Positions 1 through 12,316 are shown, counted from the first letter of the stretch. The stretch is DNA of 64,000 nt from Archegozetes longisetosus (GCA_018873245.2 JAEMBT020000001.1:8206220-8270219), one strand, 5' to 3'. Numbers and translations: made by a program. Notes: generated by a model from the letters alone, not told the origin.

Positions 1-849
1 TCTTATTTGTGTAATTGAAATGTGTTCATTGATGATATTACGCCGTTTGTGCCCACGGAACGGCAGTGCATCGTGAAATGCCGGGGAAGGATCCAGCTGC
101 TGATTGTTTCCATTGGGTCAGCGCCGGAAAAAGCTTTACTTTTCGTTGTCAGGCGAAGCAGTGTGGGAAAACTGTTTCTCCGACTTCGAACACAATATTT
201 GAACGCTCTAAGCTGTTTAAAGGTGTTTGTACTTTGTGGTTTCCAAATTGGTGGTGAATTGGTGGTGATCATTGAGTGCGACGAAACTCACGTATTTCGG
301 AAATATAATCGTGGACGGCTGTTGGCGGGAGAAGACCGCTGGATTTTTGGTGCTTTTAGCCGTGAAACCGGCGAGACTTTTTTCCTTTCTGTGCCAGACC
401 GTCAAAAAGAAACGCTGTGGCCACTAATGGCGTCTCGCATTCGGGAAGGTTCGATTGTGATAACGGACTCTGCAGCATTCTACCATGGCGTTAAAGAAGT
501 TGGCTTTAATTCGCACTTCACCATCAACCATTCGTCAACTAATGGGAATCGATTTGTTCGCCAAGTTCTCGTGCCTAGATTGGGCAAAGTTATCGATGTG
601 CACACCAATAACATCGAAGTGCAATGGAAGCTGCTTAAGGCACGCATAGACAGTTTCCATAACGATGACATTGTTGAAGGGTACATCGAAAAGGCGCAGT
701 ATTTTCGAAATTTTTTGGACAAGTCTCGAGAAGCCAGATTTGGGCAGTTTTTAAAAGATCTGGCTCGCGTTTTACCTGGACCTCCTGCATCTTCAAATGT
801 TGATCCCGATCAAACAGTCATTTATTTCTCGGATTCGGATCTTGAATGA
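1..849 (+). mobile_element. Merlin / IS1595-like (ISXO2-type) DNA transposon, damaged
   Basis: The open frame ending at 849 encodes an ISXO2/IS1595-type DDE transposase from about base 262. Visible motifs are IECDETHVFRKYNRGR (first catalytic Asp region), WIFGAF, a VPDR motif, ITDSAAFYHG (second Asp region), TINHSS and HTNNIEVQWKLLKAR (terminal catalytic region). The zinc-binding N-terminal part (RCQAKQCGKTVSPTSNTIF) lies in another frame at about 66-257. The segment that normally joins the two is missing, so the copy has lost internal sequence and is out of frame. The left end lies outside the window, so no terminal repeat pair can be assigned. This family normally moves by cut and paste and makes 8-9 bp target duplications. 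The copy is non-functional as it stands. Confidence 0.82.
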
Positions 850-1140
850 ACATTCATATTCGTGAGGGGCAGGTGCTGGGAGGCGGAGAGAATCATTCTC
901 TCTTGCTAGTCCGGGCCCCTTTCATCAGATTTTAAGTCTTTTAACATTTCAAGTGTTTTAACCAAAAAATTTCTGGGGTGCGTGGCAGCTACCTTCTCGT
1001 GGTGCACCCTGGAAACCGGGTTTTCTGGACTAAAGCTGTCGTTATGAAAAAGTTAATAGATTATCCCACACTTCCTGTTAGTAGCGCACCTTTCATTAAC
1101 TTGCCATAGGAAGGTACTATCGATAATCGATGCGCACCTT
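850..1140. other. Non-coding stretch with two GC-richer hairpins
   Basis: No gene is visible. Around 868-930 an outer GGGGC/GCCCC stem encloses an inner near-perfect palindrome (GAGAGAATCATTCTCTC). Around 975-1012 a second hairpin has GGGTGC and GCACCC arms. The base composition is clearly less AT-rich than the flanks. These may be subterminal structures of the Merlin copy or of the neighbouring fossil element. Confidence 0.4.
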
Positions 1141-2171
1141 TCCTTTATTTTAACCGATATTGGCAATATATACAATCAAGCATATCCTCACGTCATTTAC
1201 ATCATTATTCTTGTCCTATTGTTAATAGGAATGACTGTCTACCTGAGAAGAAAAGGTTCTCAACTAATTGATTTATTTAATATCCGCGCAATCAATCTTG
1301 AACGGCGTAACATATCAGAGGAAACCGAAGAAGGGGAAACCGAAGAAGAACCACTCACCCATGAAGAAGTAGAAACTAATATCGATACTGGTTCACGAAT
1401 CTCGACGCCACCTCCTTTACGAAGAACTGATCGAGCATTATTCTTAGCGGCAATAATTAAATTATCCCTGGCACCGACTAATGCCAATGATTATGAATAC
1501 ATAGTGATTTTTATAAAATTTCAGTCACCATGTAATGAGTTGCGATTAAATAATACTACTACACCTTCACAAATTGCATGGTGTCAAAATCAATTCGAAC
1601 TTTCGTTCAAAAAACCTGTTAACACCTTTTGCAAGATTGATAATAAAATCCTGACAGTGCACAAACGACTATATGATGAAACGCTGAATAGACAAAAACG
1701 TGGTCATAATCATGGAAATTGGAAAACGAATCTGGCAATTACATGCTAACCACAATAGTCTCCTCCTTTGCTGTACTAAAGGAGATAATGAATAATATCG
1801 GAAGGAAGTGGTCTAAAAATAAGTTAGACTCAAGATTATTTGAAAATTCGCATTTTCAGATAAATATCCCTGCCAACGTCACCATAGAAGCGTTTGAACC
1901 CCATCTGTGTATTACAGATTTTCAGTGTGACACAATTGTTTTGATGTTACATAAGAACATTAAAATAATATGGGCTCCACACAATATCATGGGAGTCGCA
2001 ATTATGGTTGCTCTTTTTTTCATCGGCCTCTCAATACATATCGGGACAATAAAAATTTTGAAACTACGAAGAAGAGCGAAAAAGACATACAAAGTACTAT
2101 ATAGTAGCAAGATGAGTGAGGAATCGGTAGAGAAAGACTTACCTCTACCTTCATTTCCTCCATCAGACTAA
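1141..2171 (+). mobile_element. Fossil of an envelope-glycoprotein-bearing element
   Basis: The translated region shows an N-terminal hydrophobic segment followed by an acidic cytoplasmic-like tail, a glycoprotein-like part with several cysteines and N-glycosylation sites, a basic furin-like processing motif (RQKRG) and a C-terminal hydrophobic anchor followed by a basic tail. This layout fits an envelope-type fusion glycoprotein of an LTR retroelement (Gypsy or BEL type) or an integrated virus copy; the exact family cannot be decided. The copy is broken (about one or two breaks) and lacks recognisable gag or pol parts nearby. No flanking long terminal repeats were found. Age is uncertain; the few breaks argue against great antiquity. 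Confidence 0.45.
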
Positions 2172-2360
2172 TTCTGACCTACAAGTATCATCTTCATCGA
2201 CAACTGGTCCTGACGATTCGATGACTCTCATTCATCCAATATGTAACATGAATAGATGCTTAAACGGAACCTCAAACTGTATACCACACTCTTATTACTG
2301 GTACCGACGATAATCTATTCCACTTAAGGATAAGCATTTGAAACACTTGTATATCTTTCT

Positions 2361-2480
2361 GTCAATTAACCAATTAGTAACTACCTAAATATTCAATAAT
2401 AGGAATGGAGATAATAAAAAAATCGTTTGTCAATTAACCAATTAATAGCTACCTCAACATTCGATACTAAGAATAATCTC
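2361..2480. repeat. Imperfect 68-bp tandem repeat (about 1.8 copies)
   Basis: A unit starting GTCAATTAACCAATTA at 2361 recurs at 2429 and is followed in both copies by similar sequence (a CTACCT-type block, then an ATTC-rich block and an AGGAAT/AAGAAT block). The rest of 2172-2752 is AT-rich and holds no gene that I can see. Confidence 0.6.
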
Positions 2481-2752
2481 TAAAATAAAATAAAAATTTA
2501 TACTTATAATCATAATGGCAGTATGGTGGTTTAGGGCATAAGGTATAACAAATATATTAGTTGAAAACTAATTATATATAGTTATAATCTATATGTACTA
2601 CATTTATGAATTAATAAGTAATAAGTTTCTTCATAAAAATAATAATCAATTAAGAATAATCAGAGCAAAGACTTATTTTGTTCATCTCTATTTGTATTTT
2701 CTGCTTTCAATAAATTGTATTTTGCTATTTAACACTATTAGTCTGTTGATCT

Positions 2753-3276
2753 GAAACTCATTCATTTTCCCGAATCTCATTTTCCATAAAACTCGTTTTC
2801 CCGAAACTCATTATCCCGAAAATAGTCAAAATGAGCTCAAATAGATACATTTCAATAACTTTCGAGCTTTACAATGACCTAAGGGAACTTCGAGATTTTA
2901 TGTGGAACCTAAGGGTTATATGTAGAAATTCGGAGTTCCTTAGGGAACTTTGAGTTTCTATTTGGAATCTAAGTGTATTTCTCTCTTTTAATAATGGTTT
3001 CGACCTTCGGGTCTCATCAGCTATACGATCAGGATTGAAATCTGAGATGATCTATGGACAAATTTTTAAGCTTCGCCCACATTTAAATTTTGACGAAGCT
3101 ACAAATTCAAAAAATTATATCGTGATTTTGACCATTGGTAGTCGACAAACTCGAAAGTTATTGAATTATACCTATTCGACTCATTTAGACCATTTTCGGG
3201 ATAATGAGTTTCGGGAAAATGAGTTTTATGGAAAATGAGTTTCGGGATAATGGGATTATGAAAATAAACGAGTCCC
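2753..3276. mobile_element. Foldback / MITE-like element with long inverted repeats
   Basis: About 90 bp at the left end (from 2753) is repeated in inverted orientation near the right end (about 3180-3276). Both arms are built from the alternating motifs CTCATTTTCC, CATAAAACT and CCCGAAACTCATTATCC. The direct octamer GTTGATCT lies just outside both ends (2745-2752 and 3277-3284), a perfect 8-bp target-site duplication. Inside, a 30-bp motif (GGAACTTCGAGATTTTATG-type) is present twice, at about 2885 and 2946. The short open frame here reads through repeat sequence and is not a gene. An 8-bp duplication fits a hAT- or Merlin-mobilised non-autonomous element. Confidence 0.72.
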
Positions 3277-3764
3277 GTTGATCTATAGTACTCAGACTAT
3301 TCGCTGGGCGTCGCTAGCTGAAACTTGTTCTTTAACTAAAATTGTACACTAATTACGTCGTTAATAATTATTCAGAGATTGCACAAAATATTGTTAACTA
3401 AAAACATTAAATGACAACTAATTTTTAAAAAGTAATATTTCATAATGAATCTATGAATATAGATTGAAATTTTTAATAAAAGTATTCAAAATTAACCAAA
3501 TAAATAATGGCTCAAAATCAAGTGACTATCAATTGATGAGATGCATATTGAGAAACAGGTTTACCCCATGCTATCTTTATATAGACCTATTTTATGGTAT
3601 TAGACCAATTTTGTTTATAGTTTAACATTGCCTATACTTTAAAATTGTATGGACTGCAGTGACCTATCAGTAGATTAATAACTTTTGATTTGTTTTTATT
3701 TATAACATTTTAATAAGGAATTATTGTTACCAATTGGGAACATCTGTCTTTAAAGGGTTAATAA

Positions 3765-4216
3765 AATGGCTTAGGTCCGGTCCGGGTCTTTAGGAAAGAC
3801 CCCTGAGTGAAGACCTCATAAAACAGTAATATTAATGGTTGAAATGAATGTTTGCATCACAATACTTGCACTTAAATTTTGTACTTCTCGCATCTTCATA
3901 AAAAATGCTTCCATCTTTTAAACGAACACTCTACTTCATTTAGAACATTCTCACTTTTATCTGAGTCTAGTACGATAGAAGCCGAACTTATTTAATTAAT
4001 ATTTTAATTAAAAATCGAACTAAATTGAATTTGCGTTCAATAAACATAAAAGAAAATGATTTCATTTATTACATTACATGAGCGAAATAATCCATAGAAA
4101 CTATTATTCTGCAATTTGATACTTTTTATTCAAACAAAATACAGTTGAGGTTCAAGTTCGGGTTTAGATCTTTCAGAAAGACCTCCAGGACCTAGACCTG
4201 CTCGACGCTATTTATA
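3765..4216. mobile_element. Probable MITE with GGTCTTT-hairpin ends
   Basis: The left end carries a small hairpin, GGGTCTTTAGGAAAGACCC, preceded by TTAGGTCCGG. The right end carries the inverted equivalent (a GATCTTTCAGAAAGACCTCC-type hairpin followed by AGGACCTAGACCTG). The inverted ends are about 35 bp long with roughly 70 percent match by eye. No coding potential lies between them. The exact termini and the target duplication could not be fixed. Confidence 0.45.
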
Positions 4217-4266
4217 TAACTTATAGAATAAAACTTATAGATATAGAACTTATAGAGTTCCATATC

Positions 4267-4636
4267 TAGGGTGACCAAGTCAAAGAACTGTTAAATGCGG
4301 ACAAAAAAATGTTTGGACCCCTTATAAAATATTTTTTAAAAGTTTAAATTTTGAAACAAATTTTACTTACAAATTAACAATCTTATTTATCATTCAAAAA
4401 CTTATACTTCTAAGATTTTGCCGCATATAATAATTCGGAACATGTCACTGAAAAATTAAATCGCTCGAAAATTTCTACTTTCACTAAACTAATATCCATT
4501 TGATTACGTTCATTAGTCCAAAAATTTTGCATTAAACTAAACACTCTTTCAACATAATCGTTACGAATCGTAAAATATGTGATATTTTCCATCCCTCTAA
4601 AGGTGCATGCGGTATGCGAGGCGCTTGGCCACCCTA
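4267..4636 (-). mobile_element. hAT remnant with transposase C-terminus
   Basis: The ends are TAGGGTGACCAAG and the inverted TAGGGTGGCCAAG. They are flanked by a 7/8 matching octamer (TCCATATC at 4259-4266, TTCATATC at 4637-4644), as expected for hAT. On the minus strand about 4410-4592 encodes NDYVERVFSLMQNFWTNER, the C-terminal dimerisation motif of hAT transposases. At only 370 bp this is an internally deleted copy that keeps the end of its gene. Confidence 0.75.
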
Positions 4637-5169
4637 TTCATATCAGAATCTGATTTAATCATAAAAACCTACTATAATTTGAGTCATACTTAAGATATGT
4701 TCAAAAACACAAAAAGCATGAGGAGTTCCGCTTAAAAATGATTTGTTTAGTTATTCTGTTTAAATCAGTTTAAGATTGGCTCAAAATCTGTTTGATATAA
4801 GATAAGAATGTTCACAGAAACAACACATTCAAAGCAATAGCTGTTTCTCAGAATTTTTTTTTAAACCATTCGAGTAAGCTTATATCAAAATATTAAATTC
4901 TATCTCTTATATTTAAGATCTTCAATGCTTTTGCATATTTTTCCACTCTTTGGTCACAAATATTCTTCATTTACTTTATATAAAATCTATTATTTTTGAC
5001 ATATTTTACTCTTAAATAATTCTTATATTTATTAAATTATTCATTACATTAAAGTTTTAAATTGATTCAAATAATATCAAAACATAACTCTCCTTGGTTT
5101 TAGGTATTGTTAAATATTTAAATATACTGATCCAAATAAGTCTCTATTGTAAACCTTTTAAGCATTGGT
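4637..5169. other. AT-rich intergenic sequence
   Basis: No coding pattern, terminal repeat or RNA gene was recognised. The stretch lies downstream of the NUDT19-like gene and presumably includes its 3' untranslated region. Confidence 0.5.
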
Positions 5170-7232
5170 TTACAACTTAGCACTAATTATATTAGACTCT
5201 TCAAAGCCAGTCACGGGCCTTAAGTGACCATAAGGTAAATCAATATTAACTCTGATTTCACAAAGCGATGCGCGTAATTCCAACCGATTTAAGTTTACTG
5301 TCTTTAAACGTATCTCTTCCAAAGTCTGTGAATAACTCCTAACGGGTTTTGTTGCAAATAAGTCGACTGTTTTGGGATAGTAATCATCACCTAATATAAG
5401 ATCAGAAGTAATAAAACATCAAACAAATAGAAACAAAACTTTTACGAAAAGTTCAAGAACTTCTTGTAACAAAATAAAGTTTGAAAACTATTCAAATTTT
5501 AGTCTAATCATTAAATACCGGGTAGTGTCGAAATAGCGCCGTCGCTATACATAGCAATCATCGGTAACCATCGATCAATACCTAATTTTTGCCTTTTAAC
5601 CGAAAAATCACTGATCTCGTCGATTGAATAAAAGTTCAAAAGTCGTGATAATTCGTAAATCTGTGGCGGAGATAATAGATACTTTTGCATAACATGTCCG
5701 TCAATCAGTTTTCGCGGTGAACACCAATTCTGTGACTCTTCGGTCACATAATTTCTAATTACAGCGATATAGAAAATCGTATCATATCTAGGATTTCGGC
5801 CAACACTAGAAGGTGTTAGCCAATTCCACCACTCCTTCAATGACCATAAATCGGGATTCAGTTCAAATCGATTGCATAATTCGACGAACTGATTCGGATT
5901 TTTGGCTACTTTTTCTCTCCAGGTATTTATTTCATCTATGCTTATGTTTTTTGAAGACAGCGGTTCTATCAGTAAGATACCTGGAAATATGAAGAATTTG
6001 TTGAGAAATACTGTAGCTTTTCTCTTACTATCTCTGAGAAAAATCAATATATTTTATAAGTGATATCAGTAAATTGTTCGGAAGAAAAAAACAGTATTTC
6101 ATTAGGATTAAATGAATTACTTGACGAATAGGATAAGAACGACTATAAAACCAGGTACTTATCTTGTTCTTCAAGCAAACTATACACAGTAAAACCTCGA
6201 TATAACGAAACTCGATATAGCGAAGCCCCATTAAAGTAAAACAATTTTGACAAACTGGGCATATACTCTGTAGAACTGATGTTAAAATCTGTTGATATAA
6301 TAAACTTCGTTATAAGACGTACTCTTTATAACTCTGTGAACAGAACAGTCCAAACAATATACGTGTGCACCTCTTTATGGCCAAGTTCAAATTGAACAAA
6401 TAGTAAAGCTAAACCTTGGACAGACACTAAGTGCCTAATTGCTCTAATTGAATAAAGTTGTGTAAATGGAGGACAAAATTTCAGAAATAAGATAATAAAT
6501 TCATGTAATTATTGATATTCATTGATATGTTGAAATTGACCCTTCATTATGCATCGAATACCTTGCTATCCTAGAAATTACATGCTACGATAAGTCTCAA
6601 TATAACTAAATCTCGCTGTAACGAAGTAAATTCTCTTATCCCTTCAACTGAGTTTTATCGAGGTTTTACTGTATAACTACTATTACCTACAAAATACCAA
6701 AAAATAGAGAAAACTTTTGAAAGAAAACTCTTGACTAATATTAATCATATATTGAGAATAATAAGTCTTATATCAATAAAATTACTATATAAACACAATT
6801 CCGATGATATAAAATAAAGTTTAAAAACTTTTAAACAACCTGTTTGTTGAAAGGTATGTCTTATAGCAGCTATTCTTAGAGCAATATCAGTAGGTAAAAA
6901 GTTTTCTTCATCACTAGAACTCCTTCTGAGATCTTCTAAAGAAGATTATCACAAATAATAGGAGGTCTTTTGAACGAAATAGATGTTAATGATTTAAAAC
7001 TATTTGCATCGATCCCAAACTTTTCAAACAATTGCCACCATTTGGAGGAGAAGTCAGACGCGTCCAGTTGTCCTCCCGGAAACACATAACTAGAAGACAG
7101 TAAAGAGCTTTTCCGATTGCCACGAACTGTTAACACATGATAATCGCTATAGTCATCTATTGTTGACGATGTTGATGGAGATAATAGTATTAGACTTGAG
7201 GCTTCTTTCCAATGGTTTTGAAGTTGCATCAT
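5170..7232 (-). CDS. NUDT19-like Nudix protein with degenerate Nudix box
   Basis: Exons by eye: 7001-7232, 6840-6935, 5519-5980 and 5170-5390, giving 336 aa (about 375 aa in human NUDT19). Family landmarks are YVFPGGQLDASD near the N-terminus, LPTDIALRIAAIR before the catalytic helix, FELNPDLWSLKEWWNWLTP, LLSPPQIYELSRL and DRWLPMIAMYSDG followed, across the last intron, by a PGDD motif. The C-terminus is SAKL, a plausible peroxisomal PTS1 signal; NUDT19 is known as a peroxisomal CoA diphosphatase. The expected REAFEEAG of the catalytic helix reads RHTFQQTG (about residues 103-110), so the metal-binding glutamates are gone and hydrolase activity is doubtful. The 65-base intron at 6936-7000 (GT..AG, in phase) is inferred; without it there is a frameshift at the same place, which would make this a pseudogene. 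A pogo-type miniature element sits in the third intron. Confidence 0.8.
6187..6672. mobile_element. pogo/Tigger-type MITE inside a NUDT19-like intron
   Basis: The left end CAGTAAAACCTCGATATAAC and its inverted counterpart at the right end (CAGTAAAACCTCGATAAAAC read on the minus strand) match the well-known pogo/Tigger terminal style. TA adjoins the right end; the left flank is slightly altered. Internal motifs of the same kind (CTCGATATAGCGAAG, CTCGCTGTAACGAAG) occur near both ends. There is no transposase, so it is non-autonomous. Confidence 0.65.
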
Positions 7233-10200
7233 TTTTTATCCTTACTTTAAGAGAACGTCAAATGAAAACTATTTTTAATTAACTTCTCGAGAGATTGAAC
7301 AAAGAAATTATTTTCTTCTCTTTTGATGCTCATTAAGTTTGACCCAAAATAATTGCGTTAAGCTATTGGTGTTTATTTGACTTCTCTTATCGATTAAGGT
7401 TTAGGACTTGTTTAGAAAATCACTGCGTTATAACACTTTTCAATTTCAATTAATTAATTTTGAAAATAAGAAACTTTTTACCTAGCTCTCAACCTGAAAG
7501 ATGATTTGTTCGATAATCTTTCTATAGCTATAAGTCTTAGAGCTATAAATGACTATAAAAATATGTTTTAAGATTTTATATATTTTAAGTTTAAGAAATT
7601 TCCAGTTTTAAAGTTGACGAAAAAACTGTTTATTGATGCCAGCAAATAGATCAGAGTTTGATTAGCAGATGAAAAATAAAAAGATAAGTTAAAATTCCAG
7701 TTATATACGCAATAAAAATAAATAAGTGTTTTAAATGCTTCCAAAAGGATTTTTTCGCTAATAAAAAACTATTTTGCTTTACGAGCTTTTGTAAAATTGA
7801 TATCCAATTCTCAACTCAATAAATGAGATCTAATCAAAAGTCTTTTAAGTTCTAAGCTATAAAACTAGTACAAACACAAAATTAGAGAATTTTATCTTAA
7901 ATCCGACATAAAAAAAATTAGGTAAATTTCATGCGATAAAGTTTATTGAATTTAAATAAAACTTTAATGCTTATCAACTATTTGAACAAAAATCTAAATC
8001 AAAATATTTTCATTCATTTAAAAGTTGATGCAATTGATGAAATGCAATTTAAGTTATAAACTTAACCAAACGTAATACTTAAGAATAGATTTGTTCATAT
8101 GTTTAAGTAATCATTAATAAAATTTGAAATAGTTACCTGAGTTAGAAATCTGAGCAAGAGTCGATTGAGATTAATGATAAGCCAACGCTTGAAATAATCG
8201 ATAAATAGCTTAATCAAAGATCAATATCGAATGTATAAAAAGTAGTGAACGAAACATAAAATAGCTGAAGTTTAAAAGTTTGAACACGGTTTAAAGTAAA
8301 GTACCAGAAGTTGAAGCACCGTTGAGAACAACACTGACACTAAAACAATACTAAATTCACTATAAGTATAAAAATAAAACAAAAGTTCAAAAAAGTTTCC
8401 CAATAGGTGTAAGACTTCATTAACTGTTCTATGAACTGATGAAAAAAGAGTGATTTTCTAAAGACAATAGAAGTTTTAATATAGAAGAGTAACCGACGAG
8501 TGACCCATTTATTGACTTTTTCACTAATGATTTAAATGAGTAAAACCCAGTTTTTCTACTGCTCTGACTGTGATGTAGCGGTGATTACCTCAACAAACAG
8601 TTACCGCTCGGAGGTTTTCATCAATATTATTACTATTACTACCAAAAAAAGTTTCGTTTTAAGACTAAAAATAGGGACTAATTTGTTGTTGTAATCTTTC
8701 AATAGAAATTTCATAGTGACTTAGCCTTCAGTCTGACGATTGATAAACTTGAAAATAAGTCGTGATTTGATTCGAAGATCAAATGAATTACATAATCAAA
8801 TAGTTTGCTGGAATAAAGGCATAAGCCATTGCCATAACAATTGTGTCAGTTATGTAGTTTTTCCAGCAACTGAATTGATTTTTCACTACATAAGCCTTTA
8901 TTTGAGACAAGGTTTCTCAAGAGTTCGATTTTGAGTTTTTTTCATTAAATGCTTGCATAGCAAGATTTTAAACGAATAAATCCTTCAAATTATTAATGAG
9001 TCTTATACACGTTTAGAGCAAACACAGTTTTGAAGTCATCTATCATAAAATTACATTTATAGTACGTTCAGGTATTTAAATATAAATCTTATTAGAAAAA
9101 TTTAATTTATGTCAACTTATTCACTTCCATTAAGCTTAAAGTTTGGAAATGAAATAAATTTTGTTTACCGCTAATGAGGTTAAAATAGTATAGTCTAAAA
9201 AAGGTATGGTCTCAAAAAGGTATGTTAAATTATATTAAAGTGAGGAAATACGATTTTTCGCTGATTAGTTCTACTGATACAGCCATAAGTTAAAATAAGT
9301 CAATGATTTGCATAAATTATTTTTAATTGAATTTAATAAAACTTATGTCATTTCTAGCTATCAGTAAACTAAGAAACTGAACTCACTCACAAGTGTCCTC
9401 TGGACCTGAGGTTTAGCTAGTTATTAATTTTTTATTTCTTCTCTTGGAGTTTAAAGAACATGATGCTATAAAAACTTGGTGCAAGCTAATAATTATATAT
9501 TGCAGGGAAGATGAATAAAGCAATTACAACCTTATGAGGCAAATTCAGTCGTCCTTTATTTCGTGTTAATTATTGCTATTAAGCGGTTGAAATTTCAATT
9601 CTTATTACAGTTGTTAATACTTATGAAACAGTAATCAGAATATTTCTTTAAACCCCTTTATAAAACAACAATACATTAAGCATGAGAGCCACAAATAGAC
9701 TGAAATCAAGTTCAAATATATATAAATTTAAAATAAGCCTATGCCTCGAAATCTATGCAGGTATCAAATCAAACTAGAGCTCCTACACATCAAACCTATC
9801 GAAAAATTACAGATTTTTCAGTGGTTCCGCTTCTGCTGACAGGTTTTATTAATACTATCTGAACTTTTCAAGCCTAGAAATGACTGTTCAATAGAAAGAA
9901 TTGCATTGTTGCTGTACTCTTTGTAAATACAATGGTTTTATTTATATAATAGGATGAGTACTAAAAAAATTTCAAATCACTATTGTATTATTACATCGTC
10001 AATGAAGACAGGTTTGCATAGCCCTTAAGTGCAAATTTTTACTCATACTTTTTATATTTGATTGTAGTTTAAGGGGATTTTGAAATTCAAGATCAACAGT
10101 AATCAAATTGTTTACCAGAAGAACAGGTTAAGTGAACACCTTATTGGTGACCACTTGTTCTGCTCTTCCAACAAATGACACAATTGTGTTGGGAAGTGAA

Positions 10201-12316
10201 ATACTTCCTATTTCATAAAGAGATTATAAACTCTTAGTTTTTATTAATGTCATGGTACTTAAGCACATATTAAGTAATTTTCACTAGTCATTAGTAGGAA
10301 ACCGATGGGTCGTTAGTTCAAATTGTTAATTAATTATTCAATCATTCATGTCAATAAAATATAGTTTTCAACAATCATTTTTTATATAACCTATTAATAC
10401 TTCATTTTCTGGTTTATTTCTCCAATTAGGATTAGATTCAATTTTTGAGTTACTAATGATTGAAAAGTTGTGCTTCTCTTACAGATTGGGAGCAAGTTAT
10501 GAAGTTATTTCTCAATTAAAAGAATAAGTTTTATATATTTAATAGTGAGCATATGAAGAGGATAGTAGTAATATATACGAAGATAATAACAACAAAGTTA
10601 TGATATTAGATTTATGCGTGACTTTGTTTTATTTTGAACTCCTTCCTAATTGCTTTAGGTGTTACTGAATGCAAATTAACTTCAAGCATGCAAGTTTTGA
10701 AAACTCCTGTCTCCTACGAATTGAGTGCAAACATGTGTCTCAAATATACTTAGGATCTAGTTTCTATCAGATATTTTATGATGCTTCGAGCAGTCTTGAG
10801 AGTTAAGCACAAGTATACTGTTAATAATGAGCGGAAACTTTGTGAAAGTTTTCATCTCATATTCCAGGTTATTAAATAATTATAATTTCCTGAATGTTTG
10901 AGAAATACTACTCAAGTTCAGGCTTTGAAGCAATGAACGTTTCACGAAGAATTTTAAAAGAATTTCTCCCTATTGACTTCCGTCATTACAGATAATTATC
11001 TATTTCCAGAATATTTTGTAAAAGTGCGAAATACTTCTCATTATATAAAAAAGATTAAGAAATATGTCAACTAAGTATTATTCTAAAGTTTAGAAATTTA
11101 CGAAAGTTTTATATATGAGCGCACGCAATAAATAAATTGCTTTCTATTGAAAGCAAACCTATTTTGAAAATCTTCAAATTTTTATCGTAAGTCTCATCAT
11201 TAAAATATTCAAAGCTTATAATTGACTTTTAAGTTGATAAGAATTCAATAACGAGTTTATTGCACTGTTTTTAAGAAATAATGTTGATGGAAATAAAATT
11301 TTTTATTACCATTTCAATTATCTCTTACTTATTAGGAGAATAAGCAATCGATTAGATTATTAAATATTATACAAGATTATTATAAAATGTTTGATTTGAT
11401 TTACAAATACAGTGCAATAAACTCGTTACTGACTATTTATCAATTTAAAACTCAATTATACGTTTTGATTATTTCGATCATGATACTTGTAGTAAAAATT
11501 TGAAGTCGCATCCAAATAGCTTTGTTTTCAATAAAACGCGACTTATCTGTTTACTTTTCAGGAAACGATTGTCTGGACAAATTATTAAATATATACTTAT
11601 CTATTATGCTTTAATAACAAGTGATTTACTGTACTCTACTTCAAATAATTATCGTATAGGCTCATTCAAATCAATATTTAGAAATCATTAACTGTCATCA
11701 GTTCAACCAATAGATTAGGTTCAATAAAATACAGATTTATAGTCCAAAGAGCATGCTTTCTTACATTATAAATAAAGTTCTCAGTAAAAAGTACTCAATT
11801 AATCGATCGAGTGCTTTATTGCACTAAAAAAGAGAAATTAAGTTGGCTTCTAATGATCTTTAATAGTTTATTATTATTAAGGCTTGAAAGTTATGGTGCT
11901 AAAACTGAGTACTCTTTGTTGGAAAATGGGACTAAATGTTAGGCAAAATTGAGATTATTATGGGACTATAATTTATAATTAATTTTATCAAGTTACAATT
12001 ATAGGGTAAAAATTTATTATAGTGAATTACATTTAACTTTTCAATTGTCTATAATGACATGCTTTGTCTACGGGTGTTATATCTCCGGTTTTAAGGTCTT
12101 TTCTCCGGTCTCCGGAGTTGATCTGTAACCGGAGACGTTTTCTTCTGTTTTGACTGCTCAGAAGCCTTGAAAAATTAATATTTGATTGTATGGTAGTTTG
12201 AATTTTGTAAAACAATGATCTATGGTCTTATGAAAGAAATATTTTAGCATTCACTCCGTTAAAGCTGAGATTTGTACAGAAGTAAACTCTTCGACTTCAT
12301 GTAATGAGTTCACAGA
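7233..12316. other. Five-kilobase gene-poor AT-rich region
   Basis: No convincing exon was found on either strand. The only longer open frames (about 60 codons, near 8740 and 11500) have no family motif and biased low-complexity composition. A short hairpin near 10114-10171 (GAAGAACAGGTTAAGTGAAC against a GAGCAGAACAAGTGG-type arm) is noted below. Part of the first 500 bases is presumably the promoter of the minus-strand NUDT19-like gene. Confidence 0.5.
11878..12058. repeat. Direct repeat, copy 1 (partner at 12950-13125)
   Basis: The block from GGCTTGAAAGTTATGGTGCTAA through TTGGAAAATGGGACT to TTACATTTAACTTTTC recurs with the same order and spacing at about 12950-13125 (TCTGAAGGTTGTAATGCTAA to TTACATTTAACTTTTC). 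The second copy lies in the spacer of the long inverted repeat, so both belong to one composite repeat. Confidence 0.65.

Noticed and set aside
3035-3238. 67-codon plus-strand open frame
   Set aside because: It lies entirely within the foldback element at 2753-3276 and translates its repeat arms.
6028-6231. 67-codon minus-strand open frame
   Set aside because: It lies in the intron of the NUDT19-like gene and partly in the pogo-type element.
8740-8934. Possible small gene
   Set aside because: No family motif, no splice context and composition like the surrounding AT-rich DNA.
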